Positions 43,098 to 52,979 of a DNA stretch of 64,000 nucleotides are shown here, one piece after another. Each line of letters opens with the position of its first letter. Position 1 is the first letter of the stretch. The notes beneath the pieces were generated by a model. That model made no database searches and was not told the origin of the DNA. It worked only from the letters and a program-made list of their open reading frames with translations. This DNA is from Symbiodinium sp. CCMP2592 (Eukaryota; Sar; Dinophyceae; Suessiales; Symbiodiniaceae): contig CAJNDT010002779.1 in NCBI GenBank assembly GCA_905221615.1, positions 987,501 through 1,051,500 of the forward strand. The letters are read 5' to 3'. The translations under genes were made by a program, and so were the position numbers.

Positions 43098-43480
43098 CAA
43101 ATGCCTGCTTTATAATCCCTAAACCCTAAACCCTAAACCCCAAACCCCAAACCCCAAACCCCAAACCCGTATAAGAAGCAAGTTCAGGTCCGGGGATGCC
43201 GAGTACGTGGACGAAGAAGCATGGCCGTGGATTAAACCTATAGGGATTAGGGGTTTAGGGTTTAGGGGTTTAGGGTTTAGGGTTTAGGGATCTAAGGAGT
43301 CTTATATTAAGGCTTTTGGGCCCCAAAAACCATACTTTTTAGGGCTTTTGGGCCATTCTGATCCCTAGGTTAAGTGATAGGGGCTTGGGGGGTTTAGGGT
43401 TCAGGGGTCTAGAGGTTTAGGGCTTAAAGCTTAGGGTTCAGGGGTTGAGGGTTTAGAGTTTAGGATTTAGGGTTTGACGA
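43098..43480. repeat. Telomere-like blocks in both orientations
   Basis: CCCTAAACCCTAAACCCCAA runs at 43,113-43,170, then GGGTTTAGGGGTTTAGGG runs at 43,247-43,290 and 43,385-43,475. The two orientations face each other within 80 bp. Confidence 0.85.
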
Positions 43481-43564
43481 GGTTTTGGATATTGAGTAAT
43501 TACTCGTCAGGGCTTGGGCACGACAAATCTTCTCAGAATCCAACTGTTGCTGTACCATAGTTGA

Positions 43565-43768
43565 CCTCTTTCCTGTTTTCGGATCCTCGATCTGCGTTCA
43601 TTTGAGGACAGGAAGATAAAGTTCATTTCCGTCCGTGGTGGCGACCCCGATCTGGAAGTTCTCTCTTTGCCGAATCTGTGGGCAGAGTGGGTGCACACTG
43701 GGCGCTTGACTGTCACCTCCGGCATGTGCCACTATGCTGGCATTGACTGCAACCAGGCTTTTCAGTGG
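43565..43768 (+). CDS. Channel exon: CNBD last part (LWAEWVHTGRLT)
   Basis: The plus frame reads FEDRKIKFISVRGGDPDLE, VLSLPNLWAEWVHTGRLTV, TSGMCHYAGIDCNQAF. The L-W-x-E-W-x-H-x-G-x-L-x-x-x-x-x-C-x-x-x-x-I/L-D motif is the end of the cyclic-nucleotide-binding domain in dinoflagellate KCNH/CNG-like channels, just as expected 3' of the SVCHRVM exon. Canonical phosphate-binding Arg/Glu residues of true cAMP/cGMP binders are not visible, so ligand binding is uncertain. A GT donor is possible at CAGTG|GTACAC. Confidence 0.65.
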
Positions 43769-43934
43769 TACACTTGTTTACTTTCAGGTTTCTGGGTTCC
43801 TATTATAAAACAAGAAGCCTAAAATGTATATACTTTTTCCCAGTGGGCTACTGAACAGCCTAGGCAAGCAGTTCTGCACTTTGGCAACGCACTTCGGGGG
43901 CCGTCTCTGCGAGTACCTAAAGGCTCGGTGCTTG

Positions 43935-44030
43935 CCCTAAGACCCCAAAGTAGTTCCTTTTTGGGGTTCATATTTAGAACCCTATAATAGGTATATAATC
44001 CCAAAAAGGAACTACTATGGGGCCTTAGGG
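43935..44030. repeat. Inverted-repeat element, family A copy 3
   Basis: CCCTAAGACCCCAAAGTAGT with TCCTTTTTGGGGTT pairs with CCCAAAAAGGAACTACTATG and GGGCCTTAGGG. Core ATATTTAGAACCCTATAATAGG. Confidence 0.9.
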
Positions 44031-44180
44031 TGGTGATTGGTGTAGGAGTTTAGGGGTTTCGGTAGGATTCAGAGTGTTGGAGCGCCCCTCTCGAAGCCAG
44101 TAGGCCGAGAACTTTCACAGGTCGTTCTGGAGCTGTTGGACATCTCCTCACACCATAGAAGCCTAAATAATTACCAATAC

Positions 44181-44284
44181 TACGGTTGATGATATAAATC
44201 CTGCATGACCCATAATAGGGACTATATGGGAATTATGGTATATTCCTTATTATGGGTAATGCAGGATTTATATCATCAACCGTA
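44181..44284. repeat. Inverted-repeat element, family F copy 2, near-perfect arms
   Basis: TACGGTTGATGATATAAATC with CTGCAT pairs base for base with ATGCAGGATTTATATCATCA and ACCGTA. The core GGGAATTATGGTATATTCCT is identical to 39,276-39,378. Confidence 0.95.
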
Positions 44285-44440
44285 TTCCTTAGAGTTCCAT
44301 GTTGTAACTAGCAAAATAGTAGACACCACAACCCTGTTCTAATTATCGATGCCCTTACAGGATATTGGCACAGCATCTTACGGCCTGACTTTGTAACCTT
44401 TAACACTTTAGCCTTCGGGGGGTTAAAGTTAAACCTAGCA

Positions 44441-44545
44441 GTCGAGTAAGTAACCTTTAACCTTTCTTGGGTAGTATAGTCCCTATATAATCCCTATAGA
44501 ACCAAAAAGGTTTAACCTTTCGTTCGCCATGATGCCCGACAAGCA
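44441..44545. repeat. Family I copy 2
   Basis: Shares GTAACCTTTAACCTTTCTTG, GGTAGTATAGTCCCTATATA and CCATGATGCCCGACAAG with 37,001-37,103. It is preceded by a further GGGTTAAAGTTAAACC inverted segment. Confidence 0.8.
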
Positions 44546-44897
44546 TGTCATAGAAACTTCTCATAATATAAGAACCGAAATAGTAGGATCCTTGTTATAA
44601 GGGCCCCAAAATAAGGTACCATTTTCGGTAGGTAAAGGGTTCCTCCGCTAATTCGAAAGGTTTTTAGTGGATGGGACACTCAGCCCTTGAGCTCTTTCCA
44701 GTACACCGGAATAGGGTTCCGTTAAAGAGCTGCCTTGGAGAGGTCTATAATAAGGGATCTAGAAAGAGTTCTATAATGTAGGGGCCTTATAGTAAACCGG
44801 CCAAATAGTGCTGGGATTCCCTACAGACTGCTCTTCAGGGTTGGGTCTACTGGTTTTGCAACTGTTCGGCTTCTACTGTCAGTCATAGTGGAAAATC

Positions 44898-45022
44898 AAC
44901 CCTAAACCCTAAACAACCTTAAACCCTAAACCAAAAACCTAAACCCTAAACAACCCTAAACCCTAAACCAAAAACCTAAACCCTAAACCCTAAACCGAAA
45001 CCCTAAACCCTAAACCGAAAAA
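44898..45022. repeat. Telomere-like block with AACAACC/CCAAAAACC variants
   Basis: CCCTAAACAACCTTAAACCC and CCCTAAACCAAAAACCTAAA alternate, a roughly 43-bp unit repeated twice, closed by CCCTAAACCGAAA units. Confidence 0.85.
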
Positions 45023-45116
45023 TTCTTAAGATCTTCGACTCGCCTCTCCCTCGCCCCTCTGCTGCCGTGCCGAGATTTGCGGGGTTCATGGTTGTTTGGG
45101 GAGCGCCGCTGGAATA

Positions 45117-45204
45117 CCCATAGGCCCCAAAGTAGTTCCTTTTGGGATTACCTTATAGGATTCTATATATGAACCCAAAAAGGAACTACTTTGGGGCCTC
45201 TGGA
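45117..45204. repeat. Inverted-repeat element, family A copy 4
   Basis: CCATAGGCCCCAAAGTAGTT with CCTTTTGGGATTACC pairs with CCCAAAAAGGAACTACTTTG and GGGCCTCTGG. Confidence 0.95.
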
Positions 45205-46274
45205 TATACAGGTTTTACCAAGTTAGAAGTAAGGATGAGGTGTCAAAGGCGAAGACATTTGAAGAGAATCCCACAGTTGCAATTGCAGCACGTACCCAAA
45301 AGGCATGTCTTTGAGTTTTTGTTAACAAACAGTCTGTTGGTCAACCAAACCCCTAAACTCCACACCTTGGACCCCGAACCTATTAAAGCACAAACCTGTG
45401 CTCGGAGGTTCTTGGCATACTTCTGATCGGCGAGATCGAAGCCCTGGAGGCAAGTGCTTTTCGTCGTTTTGGTCGTCTAGGCGCTTTAGGGTTTCAGGGT
45501 TTGGGGTTGTTCTGCTTTCGGGTTTAGGAGTTGTTGCTCTGGGCAGCCTAAAGTTTAGGGCCACAGTCATCAAGTATGCCAATCTGAAAACTACCTAAGA
45601 GAAAACAAGATGGCTGGTGTCGGTCTAGGTTCTAGTAGACATTTTGTGTTTAGGGTCTGTCCCGTCCCAACAGCTCTGCCAACCCTTGTGCAAAGCTGTG
45701 CCACCTTACAAACAATCCTTGCAAACTCTTAGCCCTACACTTTGTGCCGTATGTGGAGGTCGCCACGGGATCCGGTTACTGTTGGTCTGCATAGCAACCG
45801 CGTGTTAACTTGTCCCCCAATTCTTATGTTCAGGCATCTCAAAATCCAAACTAAATCTGAAATTTGATTCTATATACACTGATACCCTAACCACTGGTCC
45901 TCGAAGACTACGAGCATGAACGTACCTAGAGGCTATAGGGGATTGGGCGGGCCGCAGGCACGGAACATCCGCGTGACGGACCTGTGTGTGCCCAGGAAGG
46001 TGGCTATTGAGGAGAATCGGGTTTTGTGAATTTGATATGTACATGTGCATCGTAGTTTCTAGGGTTTTGTTTTCCTGTAAGCCATTTAAGACGGGGCTCA
46101 ACTCTGAACCCCTGCTTGCACCGGCTTGCCATGTCTGCTGCACGGGATCTGAGTTGGTAGTTGTCGGTTTCGCTCAGTTCAGGGGGTCCTCATCTTGAAC
46201 CTAGACCCCTCAATAGTAAGACATCGTGAGACCACCACTTCAATCACCGCTGAGCCGGGCTCCTTGTTTTTTTG

Positions 46275-46370
46275 GCGAAGTGCAGGCAAGATGCGGAACG
46301 CTAGCCAGGATAGATGGAACCACTATGTTGAGAATCTCAGGTTGAGCATGAAGCCCGAACGGTTTGTTTA
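46275..46370 (+). CDS. Possible plus-strand exon, unassigned
   Basis: The plus frame reads AGKMRNASQDRWNHYVENL, then RLSMKPERFVYWG. It is protein-like with no DNA repeat, on the strand of the channel gene and 2.5 kb beyond its last recognised exon. It could be a C-terminal exon or part of another gene. Confidence 0.35.
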
Positions 46371-47008
46371 CTGGGGTGCGAACATGTAGCTGTGAATTGG
46401 AGTCCATGAGTACACTCGTACTCCAAAAACAGAATAGTAGGAGAAAGGGTACCCTTATTATTAAGGGGCTACTCAGGAACCTAGTATAGTAGCCACTAAA
46501 CCCTAAACCCTAATTAAATCCCTTATAGTACCCTTATAGATCCCTTTACAGGAACCCGTATTATTCAGGGGCCACTTAGGAGCCTCGAAGCCCAAGCTCC
46601 TCCTGCCCCCTATAAAACTGCCGACCTTAATCATTCGCTTGGACCCCGAACCCGCAAGTTGGGTTTTGTGTTTCGGGGTTTAGGGGTTCAGGGGTTTAGG
46701 GGTTTAGGGATTTGGGGTTCAGGGTTTGTTGCAACGGCATACCACTTTTATGGCGTTGCTGCTAATGGGGTGTCTCAACCGTGGAGTTCAGCTTGGAGGT
46801 CCAGTTTGGGTCCACCAGGGAGGCCGGCGTCTGGAATATCTTACTACGAGGGCCTAAACAGTTCCCTATACTCCTTTGGGTTTAGGGTTTGGGGTTTGGG
46901 GGGTTCCTTATTATAGTATAATGTGCCCCAAAAGCATATTCTAATAATCAAGGCCCCTGCAGTATCTGGCATTTTCGTCTCTTGTCTACAACGAGGAACA
47001 ATGCATAT

Positions 47009-47126
47009 ACTTAAAGGCTCATGGGACTTAGTAAGTAAGGTTATAAGTAGTAATCAGGATAACCCCACTTAGGGGACTTATAACCCCAATTATATCCTAC
47101 TTACTGCGTCCCATGATCCTTCAAGT
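47009..47126. repeat. Inverted-repeat element, family N copy 3
   Basis: ACTTAAAGGCTCATGGGACT with TAGTAAGTA pairs with TACTTACTGCGTCCCATGAT and CCTTCAAGT. The core AACCCCACTTAGGGGACTTA differs from the other N copies, so the arms are partly replaced. Confidence 0.85.
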
Positions 47127-47221
47127 AGAGCAATATTGCGCAACAAACAAACACATCGGAGCCTAGAGTCTGTATATACATGGCGATGTACCCCCTACAA
47201 CTCAAGGCACTGGTCTATCCA

Positions 47222-47308
47222 TTGGCCCCAAAGCAGTTCCTTTTTGGTATTACCTTATAGAATTTTTAATATGAGCCCCAAAAGGGAACTACTTTGGGGC
47301 CTTTGGGT
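47222..47308. repeat. Inverted-repeat element, family A copy 5
   Basis: TTGGCCCCAAAGCAGTTCCT pairs with AAAAGGGAACTACTTTGGGG and CCTTTGG. Core TTACCTTATAGAATTTTTAA. Confidence 0.9.
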
Positions 47309-47349
47309 AGACATAAACCCGAAACTTCTAAGTTGACAATCCCTAAGCC

Positions 47350-47445
47350 CTACCTTAACCCTGTGGAACCTACCATTTTAAGGACTTAAATAAGGAAATC
47401 ATACAGGGGAACCCTAAAAAGGTAGGTTCTTCAGGGTTAAGGTAG
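47350..47445. repeat. Inverted-repeat element, family J copy 2
   Basis: CTACCTTAACCCTGTGGAAC with CTACCATTTTA pairs with TAAAAAGGTAGGTTCTTCAG and GGTTAAGGTAG. Confidence 0.9.
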
Positions 47446-47630
47446 ACGCTCGAGCCCTAAACCCGAAATCTTACACTCCGAAGTTCAAGATAACTCTGAG
47501 CTGTTCTTTTTCTGAGACCTTGAACCTGAACGGTACGGCTTGAGGTTGAGGGTTACCATTATAAGTTCCAAAACCTGAACCCCTGAACCTTGAAATGCTC
47601 AGAACTGAAAACCCTGATCCGTGCCCCCAA

Positions 47631-47776
47631 CAAGATGCAGGGTATTTAGGGCTACTTGGGGCTTATAAGTACCCTAAAATGGACCCTAATTGGGGTTATG
47701 ACACTTATAAATCCCTAAAATAACCAGTTGATAAGTCCCCCGACCCTCCAAGCAAGATGCAGGGTATTTAGGGCTA
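47631..47776. mobile_element. Family N hairpin copy 4 flanked by a 24-bp perfect direct repeat
   Basis: CAAGATGCAGGGTATTTAGG plus GCTA stands at 47,631-47,654 and again, identical over 24 bp, at 47,753-47,776. Exactly between them lies a 98-bp element beginning CTTGGGGCTTATAAGTACCC and ending GTCCCCCGACCCTCCAAG, a family N hairpin whose termini (CTTGG...CCAAG) match copy 2. This is the arrangement left by insertion with a target duplication. The duplicated site also contains telomere-like TTTAGGG. Confidence 0.75.
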
Positions 47777-48109
47777 GGCGCCTCGTGTCAAAGCCTGAAC
47801 GGCCTCAAATTCGACCCCCACCCCAAACCCTCAACCCGAGCCCTACATGAGAACTAGACCCGAGATAAGCCTTAAACCCTTAAACCCAAACCCAAAATTC
47901 ACGCCAAACCCTAAATGAACCTTAAACCCTAAACCCTTGAACACAAACCCAAACCCAAAATAACCCCCCCCCCAACCCTAAATGAACTTTAAACCCAACA
48001 AAAATCCGAAACGTGCCCACATCGAAGGAGCTTGCTCGGCGGGCCGAGCAGTATGCGAACCTTAAGGCCCTTTGGCACCCTTAAATGGTACTATAGGATT
48101 CTAGATTAG

Positions 48110-48330
48110 GGTCTTTAGGGTTTAGGGTTTAGGGTTTAGGGATTAGCACCATTACTAGGACCCAGAGTAGGCCCTTATTCCCTTTTTAAGGGTTCCGGTT
48201 CCCTTATAAGCCCCTTTAAACCAAAAAGGGCATCCTTTTTATGCCTGGGTTACTCTTGGGTCTAGATTAAATGGTACTATAGGATTCTAGATTAGGGTCC
48301 CCTTTCGGGATACCATCTGGTTCTAGAATG
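48110..48330. repeat. Repeated GGTACTATAGGATTCTAGAT phrase and TTTAGGG block
   Basis: AATGGTACTATAGGATTCTA with GATTAGGGTC occurs at 48,084-48,115 and 48,271-48,300, surrounding a TTTAGGG block (48,116-48,140) and a GGGTTCCGGTTCCCTTATAA hairpin-like part. Confidence 0.7.
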
Positions 48331-48512
48331 GGGTCCCCTTTAAGGGTACTATAGAGTATATAATAGGGTCCACTTTATGGGTTCCTTTAAGGGTGCATGG
48401 TTGAGGATCCAGGGCTCGGGAATTTGGGTTACAGGATTTGGGCTTCGGGGGGGGGGGGGGTCGAGCTTAGGACGACGGAGTTTGCGTATTTGGGTATGCT
48501 GATAGGTATACT

Positions 48513-48514
<2 letters not shown>

Positions 48515-48552
<38 letters not shown>

Positions 48553-48555
48553 TAC
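48515..48555. repeat. (TA)n tract
   Basis: About 36 bp of TA. A second one is at 48,658-48,682. Preceded by a 13-base G run at about 48,449-48,461. Confidence 0.9.
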
Positions 48556-48726
48556 ACTTACCTTTGCCAATGCAGTTGCTTCTAATCAGCATATATCTTC
48601 GACTGTTGCATCATCGGCCGTCTGAGGTTTGATATGTTATGCTTATATGTTGCATACGTATATATATATATATATATATAAACATGTATGTATGTATGTA
48701 GGTAAGTAAGTATGTATGTATGTGTG

Positions 48727-48872
48727 CAGCAATCCTGTCCTCGGAGCACCTACGAAGCAACCGCCGCAAAGGGTTGTTGCTTGTGGTATCTCTAGATACC
48801 TCTTTGTGTGTGACAAGATGTCGAGGCAAGATCTCAAGCTTCGACTGAGTGGCCCCATGTTGGCTGCAGGAA
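48727..48872 (+). CDS. Possible plus-strand exon, unassigned
   Basis: The plus frame reads SNPVLGAPTKQPPQRVVAC, GISRYLFVCDKMSRQDLKL, RLSGPMLAAG. It is open for about 48 codons between microsatellites, after TGTGTGCAG, with ordinary protein composition. Not recognised. The minus strand is also partly open, so this is tentative. Confidence 0.4.
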
Positions 48873-48984
48873 TACTTCGTGTATACATATATATATATAT
48901 ACATACATACATACTATGTATGCAGACATGAATGCATGCATACGCACACCTTATACATATATATATATATACAGAGAGAGTCAG

Positions 48985-48996
48985 TCATAGACAGAC

Positions 48997-49031
<35 letters not shown>

Positions 49032-49100
49032 CACGGACAGACAGACAGACAGACCGACAGACATGCAGACATGCAGACACGCAGACAGACAGAGACAGCG
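48985..49100. repeat. (CAGA)n array, about 110 bp
   Basis: Tetranucleotide ACAG/CAGA repeats with a few CACACGGACAG and ATGCAGAC variants, explaining the open frames on both strands. Confidence 0.95.
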
Positions 49101-49199
49101 AATGAGGGAGAAAGATGCTGGTGGATGTCGTTGTGCTTGTGTTGTGTGTACTGGTATGTCCGCCAGTTATATCCTTTTTTTGAGTCATATGTCTGTTCT

Positions 49200-50370
49200 T
49201 ATTTAATTACTCTAAACCGCAAACCCTACACCCACAAAGCGTAAACCCGAAAGCGCTCTGAAACCTTAACTTTTCTCCCTACTCCCTAGCAGCTCGCACC
49301 TGCAAACCCGCAACACTTACATAACTCTGCAGCCCTAAAGCCCTTAAGGACTTACCCTAAGCCTCTAGTGGCTGGTCTTGGACCGGAACTCGACTGTTTT
49401 TTTTTTTGTTTTCTGCTGGCCGTCAGGCCCTTTGCATGACCTTCTGCTTGTATGTTGTGTGCACATATCATGATGTTGCTGAAAATGGACTGATTCTGTT
49501 GATACGGTGAAGATACTGTTGTTGAGGTTGATGATGTAGTGACAATGTAGTGTGCTTTTTTATGCTTGTTTCACCTGATGTGCTTTCCGATGTTCTTCAC
49601 TATGGTTTTCTGGACATTCAGACCATTGCAAGTTCCGTGCTTTTCCGTTGCTTCTCCTTTCATCGGCGCGCCTTGCGCTGCATATGCTGAATCGACTACT
49701 GTGCTGCATCGTGCTTGCCGATGTGCTTGAGCCCTAGACCGGAACCTGAGTGAGTGCCTAAGTCCGATCTAAACCCTAAACTTTGCTGAATGTTCGCTGA
49801 TCCCCCAGCCTCAGCTGCGAAGCCTGGGACACTGACCCACAATTTCAAAATGAACCCCAAGTCACCCTAGCTGAGATCCAGGCCAAAGCCAACCACCATG
49901 CGGCATTGAGGAACTCGACTGCTGTGCGCTTGTCGAAATTCTGGCAAAAATGACGTGCACTGCGAACATCGGTGTCTCGCATGTTCGTCGTTCTATCTAA
50001 GTATTGCAGACTCTGATGGTTTGAGGCACCTTGAGTTAACCTGAGCAGATGAACCGGTTCAGAATCGAGCCCGGATCCTGCACGGTCTGCCGCCCTAAAC
50101 CCCCGAGAGAAAATGACACCTGCTCAACGCCAGATGATTCCAACTGTTTGAGCCTGGCGGTTGAGGGTCTGGGGCTGTAGCGTGTCTGGGGTTTGCGGCT
50201 TCGGATCTATGTCTGGATTTTCGAGTGCAGATCTTACTGTGTGGGATTTAGGGTTTAGGTCAGGGACTCAGGTTTGAGAGTTTAGGTTTAGGGGCCTGGG
50301 TTAGGGATTCATGGACCTGGCAGAGCAGGCAGCAGTGCTCTCAGGAGGGTGCGGAGTTCAAGAATGCAAC
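49200..50370. other. No secure gene
   Basis: Mostly degenerate, without hairpins. A plus stretch near 49,865-49,950 (EIQAKANHHAALRNSTAV, then RLSKFWQK) may be a small exon. Nothing else assignable. Confidence 0.4.
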
Positions 50371-50399
50371 TTTTAAGTGCAGCGTAGCTCCGACTGCTC

Positions 50400-50535
50400 C
50401 CAAACCCATACTTCTCAAAGAAGAAGGAGGAGCAACCTGCGAGAACGCGCAAATCCAATGCCAACGCATCTCATATTCTCATGCAGCCCGCCTATGATTC
50501 CTGCGTGGCCAACTTCATGCCGCGATACCCGGACA
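50400..50535 (+). CDS. Possible plus-strand exon, unassigned
   Basis: One plus frame reads EEQPARTRKSNANASHILM, then QPAYDSCVANFMPRYPDTL. An overlapping plus frame (FKNATFKCSVAPTAPKPIL, LKEEGGATCENAQIQCQ) is also open. Either could be exonic, neither is recognised. Confidence 0.3.
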
Positions 50536-50701
50536 CCCTCCATCCGAAATCCTAAAATCTATGCTTGTTTCAACCATTTGGAGGCACGTTGTGAGACTGT
50601 GACATGCTGCGCAATGGTGCTGTTTAGCACTTGAGCTGTACCCTGCCAGGGAAGATGCCTTCGGATACGACCCATAGGGCTTCATGTGACTCTAAGGTAG
50701 A

Positions 50702-50780
50702 AGCCAGAAAGTTGAAATATCATTATCGTAACCCCTTTAAGGTAAATTATAGGGGATCCTACCGCTAATCCATATTCCAT
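50702..50780. repeat. Inverted-repeat element, family C copy 2 (degenerate)
   Basis: AGCCAGAAAGTTGAAATATC resembles the left arm of 28,402-28,483. The right arm is reduced to CTAATCCATATTCCA. Confidence 0.65.
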
Positions 50781-50877
50781 GTGACTCTATGTGTGTGGTA
50801 CCTTGCTCGGCCGTCGAAGCTGTGCTTGGGACGGCCACCAGGCCGGGGGTCGCAGCACGGTCACAGCCACCACTGCG

Positions 50878-50878
50878 G

Positions 50879-50912
<34 letters not shown>

Positions 50913-51358
50913 GACTACTACTGCTACTGCTACTGCTACTGCTACTACTGCTACTGCTACGACAACGACTACTACTGTCACGACTACTCCTCGTGCGGCG
51001 CGCTACCGCTACCGCTACCGCTACCGCTACTGCTACTGCTACTGCTACTGCCACTGCCACTGCCACTGCTGCTGCTGCTACTGCTGCTAGTCCTCCTCCT
51101 CCTCCTCCTCCTCCTCCTCCTCCTCCTCCTCCTACGATACTGCCTCTGCCGCTACCACTACCACTAGCACTACCACGACCACAACAACCACGACGACGAC
51201 GACGACTACTACTACCACTACCACTACCACTACCACTGCCACTACCACTACCACCACCACCACCACCACCACTACCACCACTTCTACCACTACTACCACT
51301 ACTACCACTATTACCACTACCACCACCACCACCACTACCGCCACTACCACCACCACAA
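50878..51358. repeat. Triplet-repeat tract (CTA, CCT, CCA), about 480 bp
   Basis: (CTA)n, then (CTG/CTA)n, (CCT)n and (CCA/CTA)n in succession, purine/pyrimidine biased over the full length. Frames on both strands stay open for hundreds of bases as poly-Thr, poly-Leu/Pro or poly-Val. This is repeat structure, not a gene. Confidence 0.95.
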
Positions 51359-51631
51359 GCCTGGACTCAACATACCCTGACTCTAAAAGCCAAAGCCCTA
51401 AATTGTACATCTGCAACTTCCTCGGCCTTGCAAATTTGATCTCAAGTGTACACTCAAAACAGAGCCAGCGCCACTCTTCGAAAGACGTTTGGTCTGACAT
51501 GCGTCGGAAGAACTTTTGACAAGAACTCCGGGGGACTTCTATGCTTCTGAAGACAAGAGTGTAGGGTTCCGGATGTAGGCTATGGACCCTAAGCCTTATC
51601 AACTTAAACCCTAAAGCAACAGCTAAGCCCT

Positions 51632-51722
51632 AAAAGGTATGGAATAAAGAGCATATAAGGATTATAGGAGCTTCTTGCGCATAGAGTGTCCTTATTTGGG
51701 GAGTCCCTTTATGCTCTTTTGG
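51632..51722. repeat. Inverted-repeat element, family L
   Basis: GGAATAAAGAGCATATAAGG pairs with CCTTATTTGGGGAGTCCC and TTTATGCTCTTTT. No second copy noticed. Confidence 0.75.
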
Positions 51723-52104
51723 GTTTGATAGTTATGTAGAACAACATTTAATGCTGTCGGCTTTTAGGGTTGAGATCTTGGAAGGTGCTTAGCGAATTTT
51801 TGCTTCCAGCTTCGGTTTTTGGGGTTCCTAAACCCGAAACCCTAAACCCAAACCCTAAAGGTGTCAAGGTTTGTGCTTTTTCTCCTTCAGGGTTGGGTGG
51901 GAACATTTAAAGCTTCGGATTTAGGGTTCGTCGCTTATGGGCAAAATGCGTATAAGCAGTCCATGTGTTTTCCGTATCTTATGGTATCTTGGAGTGTGTT
52001 GTACATACGTATAATATAGTGTACGGCAATAGCTGGTGTAGGATATTATACTATATGTATCTTGTAATTATCTTATTGTTGTATTTTGTAGTACAGCGAA
52101 CCCC

Positions 52105-52200
52105 AGAAAGTTGGAACATGGGTTTTGGAGGATTGGAGCTAGGATCTCCTATACTTTACCTTCAGGGCATGAGGATATCGATGTTCCAACTTTGTAGATT
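52105..52200. repeat. Inverted-repeat element, family C copy 3
   Basis: CCAGAAAGTTGGAACATG pairs with GATGTTCCAACTTTGTAG. The same arms as 28,402-28,483 but a different, longer core. Confidence 0.8.
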
Positions 52201-52316
52201 CTACTATATAGTGTAGAAGCTGCCCCCACCCTGTAATTGTGGTATAATAGGAATATAATAGGGCCCTAATATAATAGTCACTATTACAGGGTGGGGGCAG
52301 CTTCTAATATATAGTA
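52201..52316. repeat. Inverted-repeat element, family G, long arms
   Basis: CTACTATATAGTGTAGAAGC with TGCCCCCACCCTGTAAT pairs with ATTACAGGGTGGGGGCAGCT and TCTAATATATAGTAG, about 35 bp per arm with few mismatches. It is immediately adjacent to the family C copy. Confidence 0.95.
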
Positions 52317-52462
52317 GAGTTTGGCTGTAGGGGTTTGGGGCTTTACCGTTAACGGCGTTAGCGGCATACCAGGCCTCCGACCGAAGATTGCTTGGGCTTA
52401 CACGGTTCAGGGTCCCATAGAAGTTGCGGTTTAGGGTGGTGTTGGGTTTTCTGGTTTTAGAT

Positions 52463-52557
52463 ACCTGGACCCTAAGGAACCTACCTTTTTAGGGCCCCTT
52501 GATATGATTTCTTTACATAAGTCCCGAAAAAGGTAGGTTATTTGGGATTAAGGTAGG
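52463..52557. repeat. Inverted-repeat element, family J copy 3
   Basis: ACCTGGACCCTAAGGAACCT with ACCTTTTT pairs with AAAAAGGTAGGTTATTTGGG and ATTAAGGTAGG. Confidence 0.85.
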
Positions 52558-52583
52558 GGTTTCGAGGCCCCGACACTACCCTT

Positions 52584-52760
52584 TACCCATAGGCCCCAAA
52601 GTAGTTCCATTCTTGGGGTTCGTATATAGAATCCTAGAGGGTAACCCCAAAAAGGAACCCCTATGGGGCCTATGGGTAAGCCCTTAAAGAAGCCCTAAAA
52701 GGGACCCTAAACCCTATAGGGTAATCCCAAAAAGGAACTACTTTGGGGCCTGTGGGTATT
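52584..52760. repeat. Composite family A unit (one full plus one half hairpin)
   Basis: A full family A hairpin (52,584-52,680, arms ending TTACCCATAGGCCCCAAAG and CCTATGGGTAAG) is joined by CCCTTAAAGAAGCCCTAAAA and GGGACCCTAAACCC to a right half-hairpin ending GGAACTACTTTGGGGCCTGT. The same arrangement exists in reverse at 62,770-62,948. Confidence 0.9.
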
Positions 52761-52812
52761 GTTGCGTTCGACAACCTTCAGCTGAGGCCCAAAACCTCAG
52801 CCTGGGACCCTC

Positions 52813-52915
52813 TACCCAGGGGCCCCAAAGTAGTTCCTTTTAGGGTGTGTCCTCTTTTTTGGTTAGGGACTCTAATATACTGCCCAAAAAGGAACTACTT
52901 TGGGGCCCCTGGGTA
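52813..52915. repeat. Inverted-repeat element, family A copy, perfect 28-bp termini
   Basis: TACCCAGGGGCCCCAAAGTA with GTTCCTTTT pairs perfectly with AAAAGGAACTACTTTGGGGC and CCCTGGGTA. The core GGGTGTGTCCTCTTTTTTGG differs from other family A cores. Confidence 0.95.
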
Positions 52916-52979
52916 ACCCCAAATCCCCCAAACGCGACATGAGGTGATTTGGCCTGATGTAGTGCATTTGTGCAGGGAT

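Noticed and set aside
50781-51439. Long overlapping open frames on both strands (up to about 216 codons)
   Set aside because: They are poly-Leu/Pro, poly-Thr and poly-Val products of the triplet tract. Several frames are open at once.
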